DNA from: Streptomyces sp. BK208
GTDB taxonomy: Bacteria > Actinomycetota > Actinomycetes > Streptomycetales > Streptomycetaceae
Length of the DNA stretch: 64,000 bases
Direction of reading: 5' to 3'
NCBI RefSeq assembly: GCF_004364245.1
Contig: NZ_SOAV01000013.1
Coordinates: 1-64,000, forward strand
Of the stretch, positions 25,737 to 34,676 are shown one piece after another. Under the pieces are notes generated by a model. The model made no database searches and was not told the DNA's origin. It saw nothing but the letters and a program-made list of their open reading frames with translations. The position numbers and the translations under genes are program-made. Position 1 is the stretch's first letter; the number at the start of each line of letters is the position of its first letter.

Positions 25737-26576
25737 GTGCTCACGAGGAGCGGCTCGCGATGGCTCGTGGGCGCCGTGGCGCTGGCCTGTCTGGCACTGA
25801 CAGGACCCAGCGCCCCCGGTGGTGCCCTCTCCGGCAGGTCACTGCCCGCGGAACCCGTCAAGGACATCGTGCCGAACCGGGTCATGACCTGGAACCTCTG
25901 CAATCCCTGCGACGCGAGCAATATCGACCGGGCCGCCGAGATAGCCGCGCACGCGCCCCAGGTCATCGGCATGCAGGAGGCGTGCGCACGCGACGTCGAC
26001 AAGATCCGGGACTACCTGGAGGCCTACCACGGGCTCGTCTACCACGTCGCGTACGGGACGGTCCTGCAGAACTGGCGCCGTTGCGGCGGGGCGCCGTGGA
26101 ACCCGGGGGGCTTCGGCCAGGCCATCCTCTCGGCGGCACCGATGACGGACGCGGTCAAGGCCGAGTACCCCGAGGGCGGTTCCGAGGACCGTGGCTATCT
26201 CGCGGTCACCACCGAGGTGGGCGGTCGCTCCGTCCGCGTCTTCAACACGCACCTCGCGCAACGGCGGCAGGAGGAGTTTCGCGAGGGCCAGGTCCGCGCA
26301 CTCGCCGGGGAAGTCGGCCGGCACGACCGCGCCATAGTCGTCGGCGACCTCAACGCCGTACCCGAGGCGTCCGAACTCGATCCCCTGTGGGCGCTGGCCA
26401 CGGACGCCGACCCGCAGTGCCGGCCCGCACCCGTCGGCACCTGTGAGCCGACCACGGACTGGCGGAGCAAGTTCGACTACGTCTTCCTGCGCGGCATCGC
26501 CCCCGCCGAGCACCGGGTGGTCCGCACCCGGTACTCGGACCACGACATGCTGTACGCCGACCTGGACGTGACCTGA
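25737..26576 (+). CDS. Secreted endonuclease/exonuclease/phosphatase (EEP) family protein
   Basis: 279 aa with a signal peptide (about 1-30). EEP fold motifs: VMTWNLCNPC (metal-binding Asn), GMQEAC (metal Glu), FNTHLAQ, IVVGDLNAVPEA (catalytic Asp/Asn), FDYVFLRG and the closing YSDHDMLYADL with the active-site His. Such proteins cleave phosphodiesters (extracellular DNase or sphingomyelinase-like); the substrate is unresolved. Four or more Cys may form disulfides. GTG 25737 follows AAGGAGG. Divergent from LysR. Confidence 0.88.
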   Translation: MLTRSGSRWLVGAVALACLALTGPSAPGGALSGRSLPAEPVKDIVPNRVMTWNLCNPCDASNIDRAAEIAAHAPQVIGMQEACARDVDKIRDYLEAYHGLVYHVAYGTVLQNWRRCGGAPWNPGGFGQAILSAAPMTDAVKAEYPEGGSEDRGYLAVTTEVGGRSVRVFNTHLAQRRQEEFREGQVRALAGEVGRHDRAIVVGDLNAVPEASELDPLWALATDADPQCRPAPVGTCEPTTDWRSKFDYVFLRGIAPAEHRVVRTRYSDHDMLYADLDVT

Positions 26577-26735
26577 GCCACCACCGCCGGACGCCGCGCG
26601 GCCACGGGGCGGCGTCCCAGCCGGTGACTCGACTCGCCGCCCGTCCGGCCGACTTGGCCGGCGCCCTGCCCCCGCGGGGGCAGGCGGTCGCATAAGCGGT
26701 TGCCCGCAGGTGCCGCCGGCGGATGCAATGGCCGC

Positions 26736-27845
26736 ATGGTCACCGAGGTGCGCCCGCCGGCGCGAGACGACACGAACGCCCCCGTCCGGATCGGTGCTCT
26801 CGCGCCGCTGAGCAGGCCCGGCTGGGACGAGGCGGGCCGGCACCTGCTGGCCGGGATGGAACTGGCCGTGCACGAGGTCAACGACACCGGCGGCATCGCG
26901 GGCAGACCTCTGGAACTGGCGGTCCGCGACACGGCGGCGGATCCGGACCGGGCCGTGGCGGCCGTGGACGAACTGGCCCGGCTGGGCGTGGCCGCCCTGG
27001 CGGGGGAGTACCACAGCGTCGTCGCCCGCGCCGCCGCCACCAGGGCCGACGCACGCGGTCTGCCGTTCCTGTGCTCGTCGGCCGTGCTCGACGCACTCAC
27101 CGACCGGCCGACGCGCTGGGTCGCGCGTCTGCCTCCGGTCCAGTCCCGCGGCTGGCGGATCTACGCGGACTTCCTTCTCGCCGCGGGGCACCGTCGCGTC
27201 GCCGTGGTGGCCGCGCCGAGTCTCTACTGGGAGACCGGTGTGCGCATCCTGCGGAACCACCTCGCCCCGCGCGGCGGCACCGTCGTCGCTCTCGACGCGC
27301 GCGAGCCGGACCCCGCGTCGGTGTGCGACGCACTCGTCGAGCAGGACGCGACCGTCCTTCTCGTCCTGGTCGGCCACCCCGAGCCGGCCGTGCCGATCGT
27401 CAGGTCCGTCCGCCGGGACCCGCGCCTGACCGGCGTCCTGATCGGTGCTCCGGCGGGACAACCCGAGTTCGGGACGTGGGCGGCCTCGCTGGGCGCCGAC
27501 GGTGCGGCGGTCCCCTTCCTCCGGTATCTGCCCGAGGAACTGGGCCCGCTCGGCGCGCGCGTCGGTACGGCCCTGCGCGAGCGGCTGGCCGGCGCACCCT
27601 CCTTCGTCGCCTTCGAGGGCTACGACACGGTGGCGGTCCTCGCCGACGTGCTGCGCTCGCACGGCGTCGACCGGTCGCGCACCGCCGAGTCATGGGCAGG
27701 CGTCTCGGTCGACGGCACCCGGGGACGCATCCGCTTCTCGCGGGCCGAGGACACCGGCGTGTGGCAGTGGGCCGGAGCGCCGGTCCAGGTCGTCGACCGG
27801 GATCCGGCGGACCCCGGTCGCTTCCGCGTCCTGCACACCGGCTGA
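26736..27845 (+). CDS. Receptor-family ligand-binding protein without signal peptide (Peripla_BP_6-like)
   Basis: 369 aa resembling branched-chain amino-acid ABC-binding proteins (type 1 periplasmic fold): VRIGALAPLSRPGWDEAGRHLLAGMELAVHEVNDTGGIAGRPLEL at the N-terminus, a two-lobed body, and FEGYDTVAVLADVL near the C-terminus. There is no signal peptide, lipobox or membrane helix, and no permease or ATPase nearby. A cytoplasmic sensor role is possible but unproven. ATG 26736. Convergent with the serine hydrolase. Confidence 0.8.
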   Translation: MVTEVRPPARDDTNAPVRIGALAPLSRPGWDEAGRHLLAGMELAVHEVNDTGGIAGRPLELAVRDTAADPDRAVAAVDELARLGVAALAGEYHSVVARAAATRADARGLPFLCSSAVLDALTDRPTRWVARLPPVQSRGWRIYADFLLAAGHRRVAVVAAPSLYWETGVRILRNHLAPRGGTVVALDAREPDPASVCDALVEQDATVLLVLVGHPEPAVPIVRSVRRDPRLTGVLIGAPAGQPEFGTWAASLGADGAAVPFLRYLPEELGPLGARVGTALRERLAGAPSFVAFEGYDTVAVLADVLRSHGVDRSRTAESWAGVSVDGTRGRIRFSRAEDTGVWQWAGAPVQVVDRDPADPGRFRVLHTG

Positions 27846-27891
27846 CGCGCGAGCCCGCGGACGGTCGGGGCACTGGCCGGCTCGGGGAACG

Positions 27892-29010
27892 TCAGCCGTA
27901 CAGCGCCAAGCGGTGCAGCGCCGCGAGCGCGTCGTCGATGGGATGGCGCCGCGGCCTGCCCGAGGCGTCCAGCACGTTCCACCTCTGGAGGTTCACCGCG
28001 ACGGCCATGCGGCGCCCGCCGTCGGCGCGGATCCCCGCCAGCGCTCCCGCACCCCAGGCGGTGCCGCCGTGGCCCCAGAACACGTCGGGACCGGTCGTCT
28101 CGATCGGATGCAGTCCGAGGCCGTACTCGATCGTCCGCCCCTCCTGCGACACCACCGGCACGGTGCGCCGCATCTCGGCCAGCGACGACCGGCTGACGAT
28201 CTCACCGGCCAGCAGCTTCCCGAAGAAGCGGTTGAGGTCCGAGACGGTGGATGTCAGGGAGGCCGCCGGTCCCACCCACGACATGTCGAAGACGCTGTAG
28301 TCGCGGGGCGGGTCGATCATGCCGAACCAGGCCTCGTAGAGGCGCGAGTGCGGCTCGCCCATGTACGGACCGGTGGGCAGCTCGGTGTGCCGGAGCCCGG
28401 CGCGTTCGATGACCTCGCGGGTGATGTACCGCTCGGCGGTGGTGTCTGTCACCCGCTCCAGGAGCCGGCCCAGGAGCAGGTAGTTGGTGTTCGAGTACAG
28501 GCCCGGGGTGGCGCCGGGGGCGCCGACGGCGGGAGCGGTGACCCCCAGCCCGATCAGCTCGGCGGGGTCGAACCGGGTGAACCGGTGGTCGTCCAGGCTC
28601 TCGGGCCCGGTGTCCGCGAGGGCCGGGAACGCCTTGAGGGACGGGTAGGCCCGGGGAAGGTACTCGGCGAGGCCGCTGGTGTGGTTCAGCAGCATCCGGA
28701 CCGTGACGGCCGCGCCGCGGTCACCGGGGAGCACCCCCGGGAGGTACTGGCCGACGGGCGTGTCGAGACCGATCCGACCGCGATCGACCTGTTGCAGGAC
28801 CGCGGCGGCGGTGAACGTCTTGGTGATGCTGCCGACCCGGTGGCGCATAGCGGCGTCGGCCGGGCGGCCGGTGGCCGTATCGGCGACCCCGGCGGCGCCC
28901 CGCCAGACCTGATCGCCGTCGATCACCTCGGCGAACAGGCCCGGCATCCCGGCGCGGTGGACGCCCTCGAGGGCTGCGTCAAGTTTCTCCGGATCCAGTG
29001 AGGCATTCAT
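27892..29010 (-). CDS. Serine hydrolase of the class C beta-lactamase family
   Basis: 372 aa. Active-site SITK (SxxK, about residue 61), YSNTN (YxN, about 170) and GHGGTAWG (HxG-type, about 315) are all present, as in D-aminopeptidases, EstB-type esterases and beta-lactamase-like proteins. No signal peptide, so a cytosolic esterase or peptidase is more likely than antibiotic resistance. ATG 29010 with AAGGA seven to eight nt upstream. Monocistronic. Confidence 0.9.
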   Translation of the reverse strand: MNASLDPEKLDAALEGVHRAGMPGLFAEVIDGDQVWRGAAGVADTATGRPADAAMRHRVGSITKTFTAAAVLQQVDRGRIGLDTPVGQYLPGVLPGDRGAAVTVRMLLNHTSGLAEYLPRAYPSLKAFPALADTGPESLDDHRFTRFDPAELIGLGVTAPAVGAPGATPGLYSNTNYLLLGRLLERVTDTTAERYITREVIERAGLRHTELPTGPYMGEPHSRLYEAWFGMIDPPRDYSVFDMSWVGPAASLTSTVSDLNRFFGKLLAGEIVSRSSLAEMRRTVPVVSQEGRTIEYGLGLHPIETTGPDVFWGHGGTAWGAGALAGIRADGGRRMAVAVNLQRWNVLDASGRPRRHPIDDALAALHRLALYG

Positions 29011-29199
29011 GACGCGGGTCCTTCCCCAGCTCTTCGACTGCCCTTGTACCCATTATGCACGCACCGCGTGCAACACCAAGTGCTTCAAGGGGAAGAAGCG
29101 ATCGGGAGCGCCGAGCACCGGGTATGGCCACCCCCGCCTCGGGTAGGACCTTCCGTACGAGGGGGATGGCCAGGGCCTTGAGAGCGAGGAGTGCCGGAC

Positions 29200-29574
29200 G
29201 TGATTCGAAAGCTGCAGGCGGTCGCGCTGGACTGCGCCGACCCGCTACGGCTCGCGGAGTTCTACGCGGAGCTGCTCGGCGGGCGGGTGGTCGCGGACCC
29301 GGACGAACCCGAATGGGTCGAGGTGCACGGCTTCGAGGGGACGCCCCTGGCCTGCCAGCGGGTGGACGGCTACCGGGCGCCCGAATGGCCCGGTCAGGAC
29401 CGGCCCCAGCAGCTTCACCTGGACTTCGACGTGGACGACCTCGAAGGCGAGGAGAAGCGGGCGCTGGCGCTCGGTGCGACCGTCCTGGAGCGGACGGACC
29501 AGCTCCGACCGGACGCCAACTGGCGTGTCTACGCCGACCCGGCCGGCCATCCCTTCTGCTTCTGCCTGCACTGA
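29200..29574 (+). CDS. VOC family (glyoxalase-like) protein
   Basis: 124 aa with two beta-alpha-beta-beta-beta units: LDCADPLRLAEFYAELLGGRVV at the N-terminus, QLHLDFDVDD in the middle and YADPAGHPFCFCLH at the end, the glyoxalase/bleomycin-resistance pattern. The usual metal-ligand positions (H in LHLDF, final ligand near FCFC) suggest a small metalloenzyme or binding protein of unknown substrate. GTG 29200 is chosen because GAGGA lies 9 nt upstream; GTG 29191 directly abuts it. Confidence 0.85.
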   Translation: MIRKLQAVALDCADPLRLAEFYAELLGGRVVADPDEPEWVEVHGFEGTPLACQRVDGYRAPEWPGQDRPQQLHLDFDVDDLEGEEKRALALGATVLERTDQLRPDANWRVYADPAGHPFCFCLH

Positions 29575-29634
29575 ACCCGCCGGGGGCTCCCGAGCGCCAC
29601 CGCCCCCGCCGGCTCCGCCCCTGCTCTCGATCAC

Positions 29635-29670
29635 GGCCACGGCTACGGCTACGGCCACGGCTCCGGCTCA
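29635..29670. repeat. Hexanucleotide repeat GGC(T/C)AC
   Basis: Six 6-bp units: GGCCAC, GGCTAC, GGCTAC, GGCCAC, GGCTCC, GGCTCA. Non-coding gap between VOC and YceI. Confidence 0.6.
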
Positions 29671-29814
29671 GACGGAACAGTGCCGGTCAGGGCGTCTCGG
29701 TGGCCGTGCTCGCGGCGCGCTTCACCGCCGCCGTGCCGAAGGCCCGCGACGCCCGCCCGCCGACGCCGTGAGGCGGCTTCCGGACTCGCCGCGGCCGAGC
29801 GCCCGTGCCCCGTG

Positions 29815-29857
29815 CCGTTCCCGCCCGCCGACGACTGCGGCCGGCGGGCGGGAACGG
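29815..29857. terminator. Strong hairpin between convergent VOC and YceI genes
   Basis: Sixteen-bp perfect arms CCGTTCCCGCCCGCCG (29815-29830) and its complement (29842-29857) with an 11-nt loop, ending two bases before the YceI stop codon. Confidence 0.7.
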
Positions 29858-29859
29858 AC

Positions 29860-30510
29860 TCAGGAGGAGCGGATCGCGGAGATGTCGAACTGGAGGCGTA
29901 CCTTCTCGCTCACCATGCTCCCGCCCGCCTCGAGCCGCTGGTTGTAGACCAGGCCCCAGTCCCTCCGGTCGATGGTGGTCGTCCCGTCGAAGCCCGCCCG
30001 CTCGTAACCGAAGGGGTCCATGACCGAACCGAGGTAGTCCAGCTGCAGCTCGACGGGCCGGGTCGTGCCGCGGATGGTGAGGTCCCCGGTCATGCGGAAC
30101 GCCTCCGCCGACTCCTGCGTGGTGGAGGTGGAGCGGAAGGTCATCTCGGGGTGGCGGCGCGCGTCGAAGAAGTCCTTGCCGACCAGGTGAGCGTCCCGCT
30201 GTTCCACCCCGGTGTCGACCGAGGCGACGCGGATGACGATCTCGGCCCGGGACTCGGAGGGGCGGGCTCCGTCGAAGTAGAGCGTGCTGTCGTAGTCGGC
30301 GAAGGCCCCGCGGACCGTGGTGACCATGGCGTGCCGCACCGAGAAGCCGATCCGGCTGTGCGGGCGGTCGATGGTCCAGTGCCCGGTCAGCGCGCGGAGG
30401 GCCGGGTCGGGCTCGGCCGGCGCCGTCGCCGACCGCGCGGCGAACCGGTCGTGGTCGGCAGCCGTGTGCGGCTCGGCGGTGGCGGTCTGGCGGCGGCTGA
30501 AGATACCCAT
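29860..30510 (-). CDS. YceI family protein (cytoplasmic)
   Basis: 216 aa: variable N-terminus of about 40 residues, then a YceI lipocalin-like barrel with TGHWTIDRPHSRIGFSVRHAMVTTVRGAF, HPEMTFRST and LTIRGTTRPVELQLDYLG. YceI proteins bind polyprenoid-type amphiphiles and often accompany MarR regulators. No signal peptide. ATG 30510; the longer frame to 30537 runs into an operator. The inverted repeat at 30537-30554 lies just upstream; no marR gene adjoins. Confidence 0.92.
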   Translation of the reverse strand: MGIFSRRQTATAEPHTAADHDRFAARSATAPAEPDPALRALTGHWTIDRPHSRIGFSVRHAMVTTVRGAFADYDSTLYFDGARPSESRAEIVIRVASVDTGVEQRDAHLVGKDFFDARRHPEMTFRSTSTTQESAEAFRMTGDLTIRGTTRPVELQLDYLGSVMDPFGYERAGFDGTTTIDRRDWGLVYNQRLEAGGSMVSEKVRLQFDISAIRSS

Positions 30511-30536
30511 GAGTCGTAGGCCTTTCGAAGTGATCA

Positions 30537-30554
30537 CTTCGTGTTATCACGAAG
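30537..30554. promoter_or_regulatory. Operator upstream of yceI
   Basis: CTTCGTG, TTAT, CACGAAG is a perfect 18-bp inverted repeat, bracketed by GATC on both sides, 27 bp upstream of the YceI start. Likely a MarR-type site for an unlinked regulator. Confidence 0.55.
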
Positions 30555-30665
30555 CGGATCAGCCGCCCATGGCGAGATGGGCGGCCTCGTCCGGCTTCCA
30601 TGACCCCAGCCGCAAAGCTGCACCGGTTCGACACGTGGTCCTTCACACCTGCGCGCGTGAAACCC

Positions 30666-33152
30666 CTATCCGAGGCGCCCGAGCGCCTCCCGCAACCGCC
30701 GCGCGTCCCGCAGCCGTTGCTCGTAGGTGGCGCCCAGCCCGAGCAGCACCAGACCCGCCAGGGCCAAAGGCGCCCACCGGGGAAGCGCGCCGACCACCTG
30801 GACGAGGTACGGGGCGAGTTCGTGCAGCGTGACCAGCGCCAGCACACCCCCGCCGACCACCAGCGGCGCCTGGAGCCGGTGCCGGGCCCCCACCAGAGTC
30901 ACCGCGAGCGCGGCGGCGCCGAGCAGCAGGGGGCGCAGCCAGTACCGGTCGTCCCAGGCCGCGAGCAGGCTCGGCACGAGCGTCACGCTCAGCCCGGCAC
31001 CGTACGCCGTCCACGAGGAGACCGCCGTGTCACGGCGCCGGCGGAGCAACCCCACGACCAGCGCGGGCACCGTCACCGGCAGGGTGTAGGCCTCCGGCAC
31101 GACGACGTCCCAGGCGGCCAGACGCACCCAGGCGGCCAGCAGGAACAGTACGGCAGCCGCCCAGCCTGCCGGACGCCGCTCAGGACGCAGCGCGGTGCCG
31201 GCCGCGACGACACCGCAGACGGAGAGCACCAGCGCCAGCACGGGCAGATCCGTCACGGCGAGCGCACAGGCGAGCAGACCCGCGACCCCGCCCGCCACCT
31301 CGACCGGCACGGTCGCGCGCGGGCCGGTACGCCCGGCGCAGACGGCGGCGACGGCGGGCACCACGAGGACGAGCAACGCCGTGTGGTGCGGCGGCCGGTC
31401 GGCCCACGCACCGATCGCACAGGCCAGGGCCGTGGCGTGAGCGAGGGCGGCCGGCGCGGCGAACGGAGCGGGCCCGGGGCGGCAGGCCGCAGCACCGAAC
31501 AGGACCGTCAGCGAGGCGAGTACACCGATCGTCGCCTCCGCGGAGCCCAGCGAGAGGAAGGCGAGCCCGACCGAGGAGAGGAGAGCCAGCAGGAGCGCGG
31601 TGAGGGCAGGTGGCGACGGCCACCGGTCGGCACGGCCGGCCCGCACGGCGAAGCCCAGCGCCGCCACGACCACCGCCCCCTGCGCCACCAGCCCGGCCCC
31701 GTACGGCAGCCGGAGCACCACCGGAAGCACGGTGACGGCGGCCCAGCCGAGGACGAGCGCCCCCACGGTGAGGGGAGACCGCCGGGCCGTGTTCCGTCCG
31801 GCGACGAGCAACACGCCTGTCACGGCGGCGAGGACGAGCGGCACGGTGCTCGCGTACGGAGGCCAGGACACGTCCGTGAACACGGCCTCCCGGATGTCCC
31901 GCGGTGTGCCGGACCACGGCCGCGCACCCAGGGCCGCCGGACCGGACACCGTGCCGGCCACCAGGGGCACCGCCCACAGCACGGCGCAGCACTGGACAGC
32001 GGTCGACGCATGGACCAGCCCGCGGACCAGGGGCCGGGGCAGAGGTGTCCGCTGGGCCGTCAGCAGGGCGATCCCGCAGGCCAGGCACCCCGGCACGGTC
32101 CACTCGCCGGGCAGCGAGACCCACAGCACGCCGCCGGTGCCCGCGACCAGGGACAGTCCCGCGGCCGAGGCGAAGGCCACGGCGACGTCCGGGTTCTTCA
32201 CGAACCGGCCGGTGACGAGAGCGACCGCCGCGGCCACGGCCAGGAGACCCGCGGCCCGAGCGGCCGAACCCGGGTCGGACGCGCTCCAGCAGAGCCACCC
32301 GGCCGACAGGACACCGGCGGCGCCCATGCCCGACGCACCGGTCACGGCGACGACACGTACCGGCAGCGAGGCCGTGCGCAGGGCGACGGCGGTGCTCGCG
32401 GTGGCCGTCGCCAGCAGCACGGCCGTGAGGCCGTACGGGCCCGCGCCGGCGGCGACCGCCCACAGCAGGAGAGGAAGGTGGGCGGTCGCCACGGCGAGCG
32501 GGACGGGGTGCCGGAGCCCGGCGCGCGCCCTCCGGACTGCCGGGGCGGCCCCGGGGGCGGCGGACCCCTCGATGGCGGGCGGCACCGGCGAGCGCGTCGC
32601 CGCACCGTACGCACCCCAGAGCGCCGCCAGGACGGCGGACGCGGCCGCCGTGTACCCGACGGCGCCGGTGCCGGCCAACGCCACCTCGTGGAGCGCGTAG
32701 GCGTCGAGCACCGTCAGGGCCGTCCCCAGGGCGGCCACGGCCTCGGCGGTCGACCGCAGCCCGCGCCGCAGCAACACCACGGGCGCGCCCAGCGCCGCGA
32801 CGGTCAGAGCGCCGAGGACCAGCGCGCGCCCGGCGATCCCCAGGTGGCCCCAGCTGACGAGGGTGAACGCGATCGCGGCGACCGTCAGCAGCACACCACC
32901 GAGCATCAGCAGTACGTTCTGCACGCCGGGGGCGGTGGCCTCCGGCCGCCGGGCGACGGCACCCGCACCGGCGCTCGGCGGGCCACCCTTCGGCGAGGCC
33001 CCGGAACCAGGGCCGGGCCCCTGGGCGGCGGCCCGCAGGACGTGGATCAGCCACGCGCGGCGGTGCAGCAGCGCGGCGCGGCGCAGGTCGAGTTGCCGCA
33101 GCTCGGCGTCGAGGAGCCGGAGTTCCTCGGCCGGAGGCGGAAGGTTCGTCAT
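30666..33152 (-). CDS. Very large polytopic membrane protein (828 aa), function unknown
   Basis: Residues 1-45 are charged and amphipathic (LRLLDAELRQLDLRRAALLHRRAWLIHVL). A Pro/Gly-rich linker follows, then more than twenty hydrophobic segments to residue about 815 and a basic C-tail (YEQRLRDARRLREALGRLG). No transporter or enzyme motif is recognisable. The layout, with a coil-like cap followed by many helices, recalls actinobacterial 'SCO-type' integral membrane proteins of unknown role. ATG 33152; a longer frame starts 39 nt upstream. Next gene upstream on the same strand is pntB, 63 bp away. Confidence 0.85.
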   Translation of the reverse strand: MTNLPPPAEELRLLDAELRQLDLRRAALLHRRAWLIHVLRAAAQGPGPGSGASPKGGPPSAGAGAVARRPEATAPGVQNVLLMLGGVLLTVAAIAFTLVSWGHLGIAGRALVLGALTVAALGAPVVLLRRGLRSTAEAVAALGTALTVLDAYALHEVALAGTGAVGYTAAASAVLAALWGAYGAATRSPVPPAIEGSAAPGAAPAVRRARAGLRHPVPLAVATAHLPLLLWAVAAGAGPYGLTAVLLATATASTAVALRTASLPVRVVAVTGASGMGAAGVLSAGWLCWSASDPGSAARAAGLLAVAAAVALVTGRFVKNPDVAVAFASAAGLSLVAGTGGVLWVSLPGEWTVPGCLACGIALLTAQRTPLPRPLVRGLVHASTAVQCCAVLWAVPLVAGTVSGPAALGARPWSGTPRDIREAVFTDVSWPPYASTVPLVLAAVTGVLLVAGRNTARRSPLTVGALVLGWAAVTVLPVVLRLPYGAGLVAQGAVVVAALGFAVRAGRADRWPSPPALTALLLALLSSVGLAFLSLGSAEATIGVLASLTVLFGAAACRPGPAPFAAPAALAHATALACAIGAWADRPPHHTALLVLVVPAVAAVCAGRTGPRATVPVEVAGGVAGLLACALAVTDLPVLALVLSVCGVVAAGTALRPERRPAGWAAAVLFLLAAWVRLAAWDVVVPEAYTLPVTVPALVVGLLRRRRDTAVSSWTAYGAGLSVTLVPSLLAAWDDRYWLRPLLLGAAALAVTLVGARHRLQAPLVVGGGVLALVTLHELAPYLVQVVGALPRWAPLALAGLVLLGLGATYEQRLRDARRLREALGRLG

Positions 33153-33215
33153 GACTCGGAGTGTGGCCCTCGCCACGCGCGGGGACATGAGCGCACATAC
33201 TCACCCCGTACTCAT

Positions 33216-34676
33216 TCAGCGCCCCGCGGTCACCCCCCGCGCGGTGGCGGCCGGGCCGGGTCCGGTCCCGGAGCCGAGTGCTTCCAGGATCCCCTCGACG
33301 CTCTGCCTGGCGTCCCCGAAGAGCATGCTGCTGTTCTCGCGGAAGAACAGCGGGTTCTGCACGCCCGCGTAGCCGGACGCCATCGAGCGCTTGAAGACGA
33401 CGACCTGCTCCGCCTCCCAGACCCGCAGCACCGGCATACCCGCGATCGGACTGGCGGGGTCCTCGGTCGCCGACGGGTTGACCGTGTCGTTCGCCCCGAT
33501 GACCAGCACGACCGAGGTGTCCGCGAAGTCGTCGTTGATCTCGTCCATCTCCAGGACGATGTCGTACGGCACCTTCGCCTCGGCCAGCAGCACGTTCATG
33601 TGCCCCGGCAGCCGGCCGGCGACCGGGTGCACGCCGAAACGCACCTCGATGCCGCGCTCGCGCAGCCGCCGGGTCAGCTCGGCGACCGGGTGCTGGGCCT
33701 GCGCCACCGCCATGCCGTAGCCGGGGGTGATCACCACGGACCGGGCCCGGGCGAGCAGTTCGGCCGCTTCCTGCGCCCGTACCTCGCGGTGCTCGCCCTG
33801 CTCCTCGGCACCGCCCTGCGGGGCTTCGATGCCGAAGCCGCCCGCGATGACGGAGAGGAAGGAACGGTTCATCGCCTGGCACATGATGTAGCTCAGATAC
33901 GCACCGGAGGATCCGACCAGGGCACCGGTGACGATGAGCAGGTTGTTGTCGAGCAGGAACCCGGCCGCCGCCGCGGCCCACCCGGAGTAGCTGTTGAGCA
34001 TCGACACGACGACGGGCATGTCGCCGCCGCCGATCGAGGCCACCAGGTGCCAGCCCAGTGCGAGGGCCAGGGCCGTGACCGCCACCATCAACGGGAGACT
34101 CGGGGCGAGGGTGAACCAGACGGTCAGCACCGCGAAGAGGGCCAGCGCGCCCAGGTTGAGGGCGTTCCTGCCGGGCAGCATCAGGGGCCGGGACTTGATC
34201 CGCGCCGACAGCTTCAGGTACGCGACGACGGAGCCGGTGAAGGTGACCGCGCCGATGAAGACGCCGATGAACACCTCGGCGTGGTGGATACCGATCAGGT
34301 CGGAGGCGATCCGGCCCCGCGAGCCGTGGGCCTCGACCTCCAGGTAGCTGTTCCAGCCGACCAGGACGGCCGCGAGACCGACGAAGCTGTGCAGAACCGC
34401 GATCAGTTCGGGCATCTGCGTCATCTCCACGCGCCGCGCCCGCCACAGGCCCGCCGCGGCGCCGATCACCATGGCGAGCAGGATCAGCGCGACCGGCCCG
34501 GCGGAGACGCTCCGCGCCGAGACCACGACGGTCGCCGTCAGGGCGAGGGCCATCCCGGCTGCGCCGTACACGACGCCGGCGCGTGAGGTCCGGTGCTGGG
34601 ACAGACCGGCGAGGCTGAGGACGAAGAGCAGCGCCGCGACCAGGTCGGCGGCGCGCGAGGCGGTCAGGGACGTCAT
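33216..34676 (-). CDS. pntB: NAD(P) transhydrogenase subunit beta
   Basis: 486 aa: nine or so membrane helices (about 1-265) with GGGDMPVVVSMLNSYSGWAAAAAGF, then the NADP-binding domain III with VVITPGYGMAVAQAQHPV, RFGVHPVAGRLPGHMNVLLAEAKVPYD and VLVIGANDTVNPSA. With PntA it couples proton entry to NADPH formation from NADH at the cytoplasmic membrane. ATG overlaps the pntA stop by four bases (ATGA), giving translational coupling. The C-terminal tail after EGILEALG is a short Gly/Pro extension. Confidence 0.96.
   Translation of the reverse strand: MTSLTASRAADLVAALLFVLSLAGLSQHRTSRAGVVYGAAGMALALTATVVVSARSVSAGPVALILLAMVIGAAAGLWRARRVEMTQMPELIAVLHSFVGLAAVLVGWNSYLEVEAHGSRGRIASDLIGIHHAEVFIGVFIGAVTFTGSVVAYLKLSARIKSRPLMLPGRNALNLGALALFAVLTVWFTLAPSLPLMVAVTALALALGWHLVASIGGGDMPVVVSMLNSYSGWAAAAAGFLLDNNLLIVTGALVGSSGAYLSYIMCQAMNRSFLSVIAGGFGIEAPQGGAEEQGEHREVRAQEAAELLARARSVVITPGYGMAVAQAQHPVAELTRRLRERGIEVRFGVHPVAGRLPGHMNVLLAEAKVPYDIVLEMDEINDDFADTSVVLVIGANDTVNPSATEDPASPIAGMPVLRVWEAEQVVVFKRSMASGYAGVQNPLFFRENSSMLFGDARQSVEGILEALGSGTGPGPAATARGVTAGR

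Noticed and set aside
26736..27845. Classical ABC transporter binding lipoprotein
   Set aside because: No signal peptide or lipobox and no permease or ATPase genes nearby.
27892..29010. Antibiotic-resistance beta-lactamase
   Set aside because: No export signal and overall similarity to esterase/D-aminopeptidase-type family members; resistance function not supported.
29635..29670. CRISPR-like or coding repeat
   Set aside because: Six-bp simple repeat with no spacers, in a gap between convergent genes.
30600..34586. Plus-strand open frame of 1328 codons
   Set aside because: Highly charged Arg/Gly/Gln/His composition; shadow of the membrane protein and pntB.
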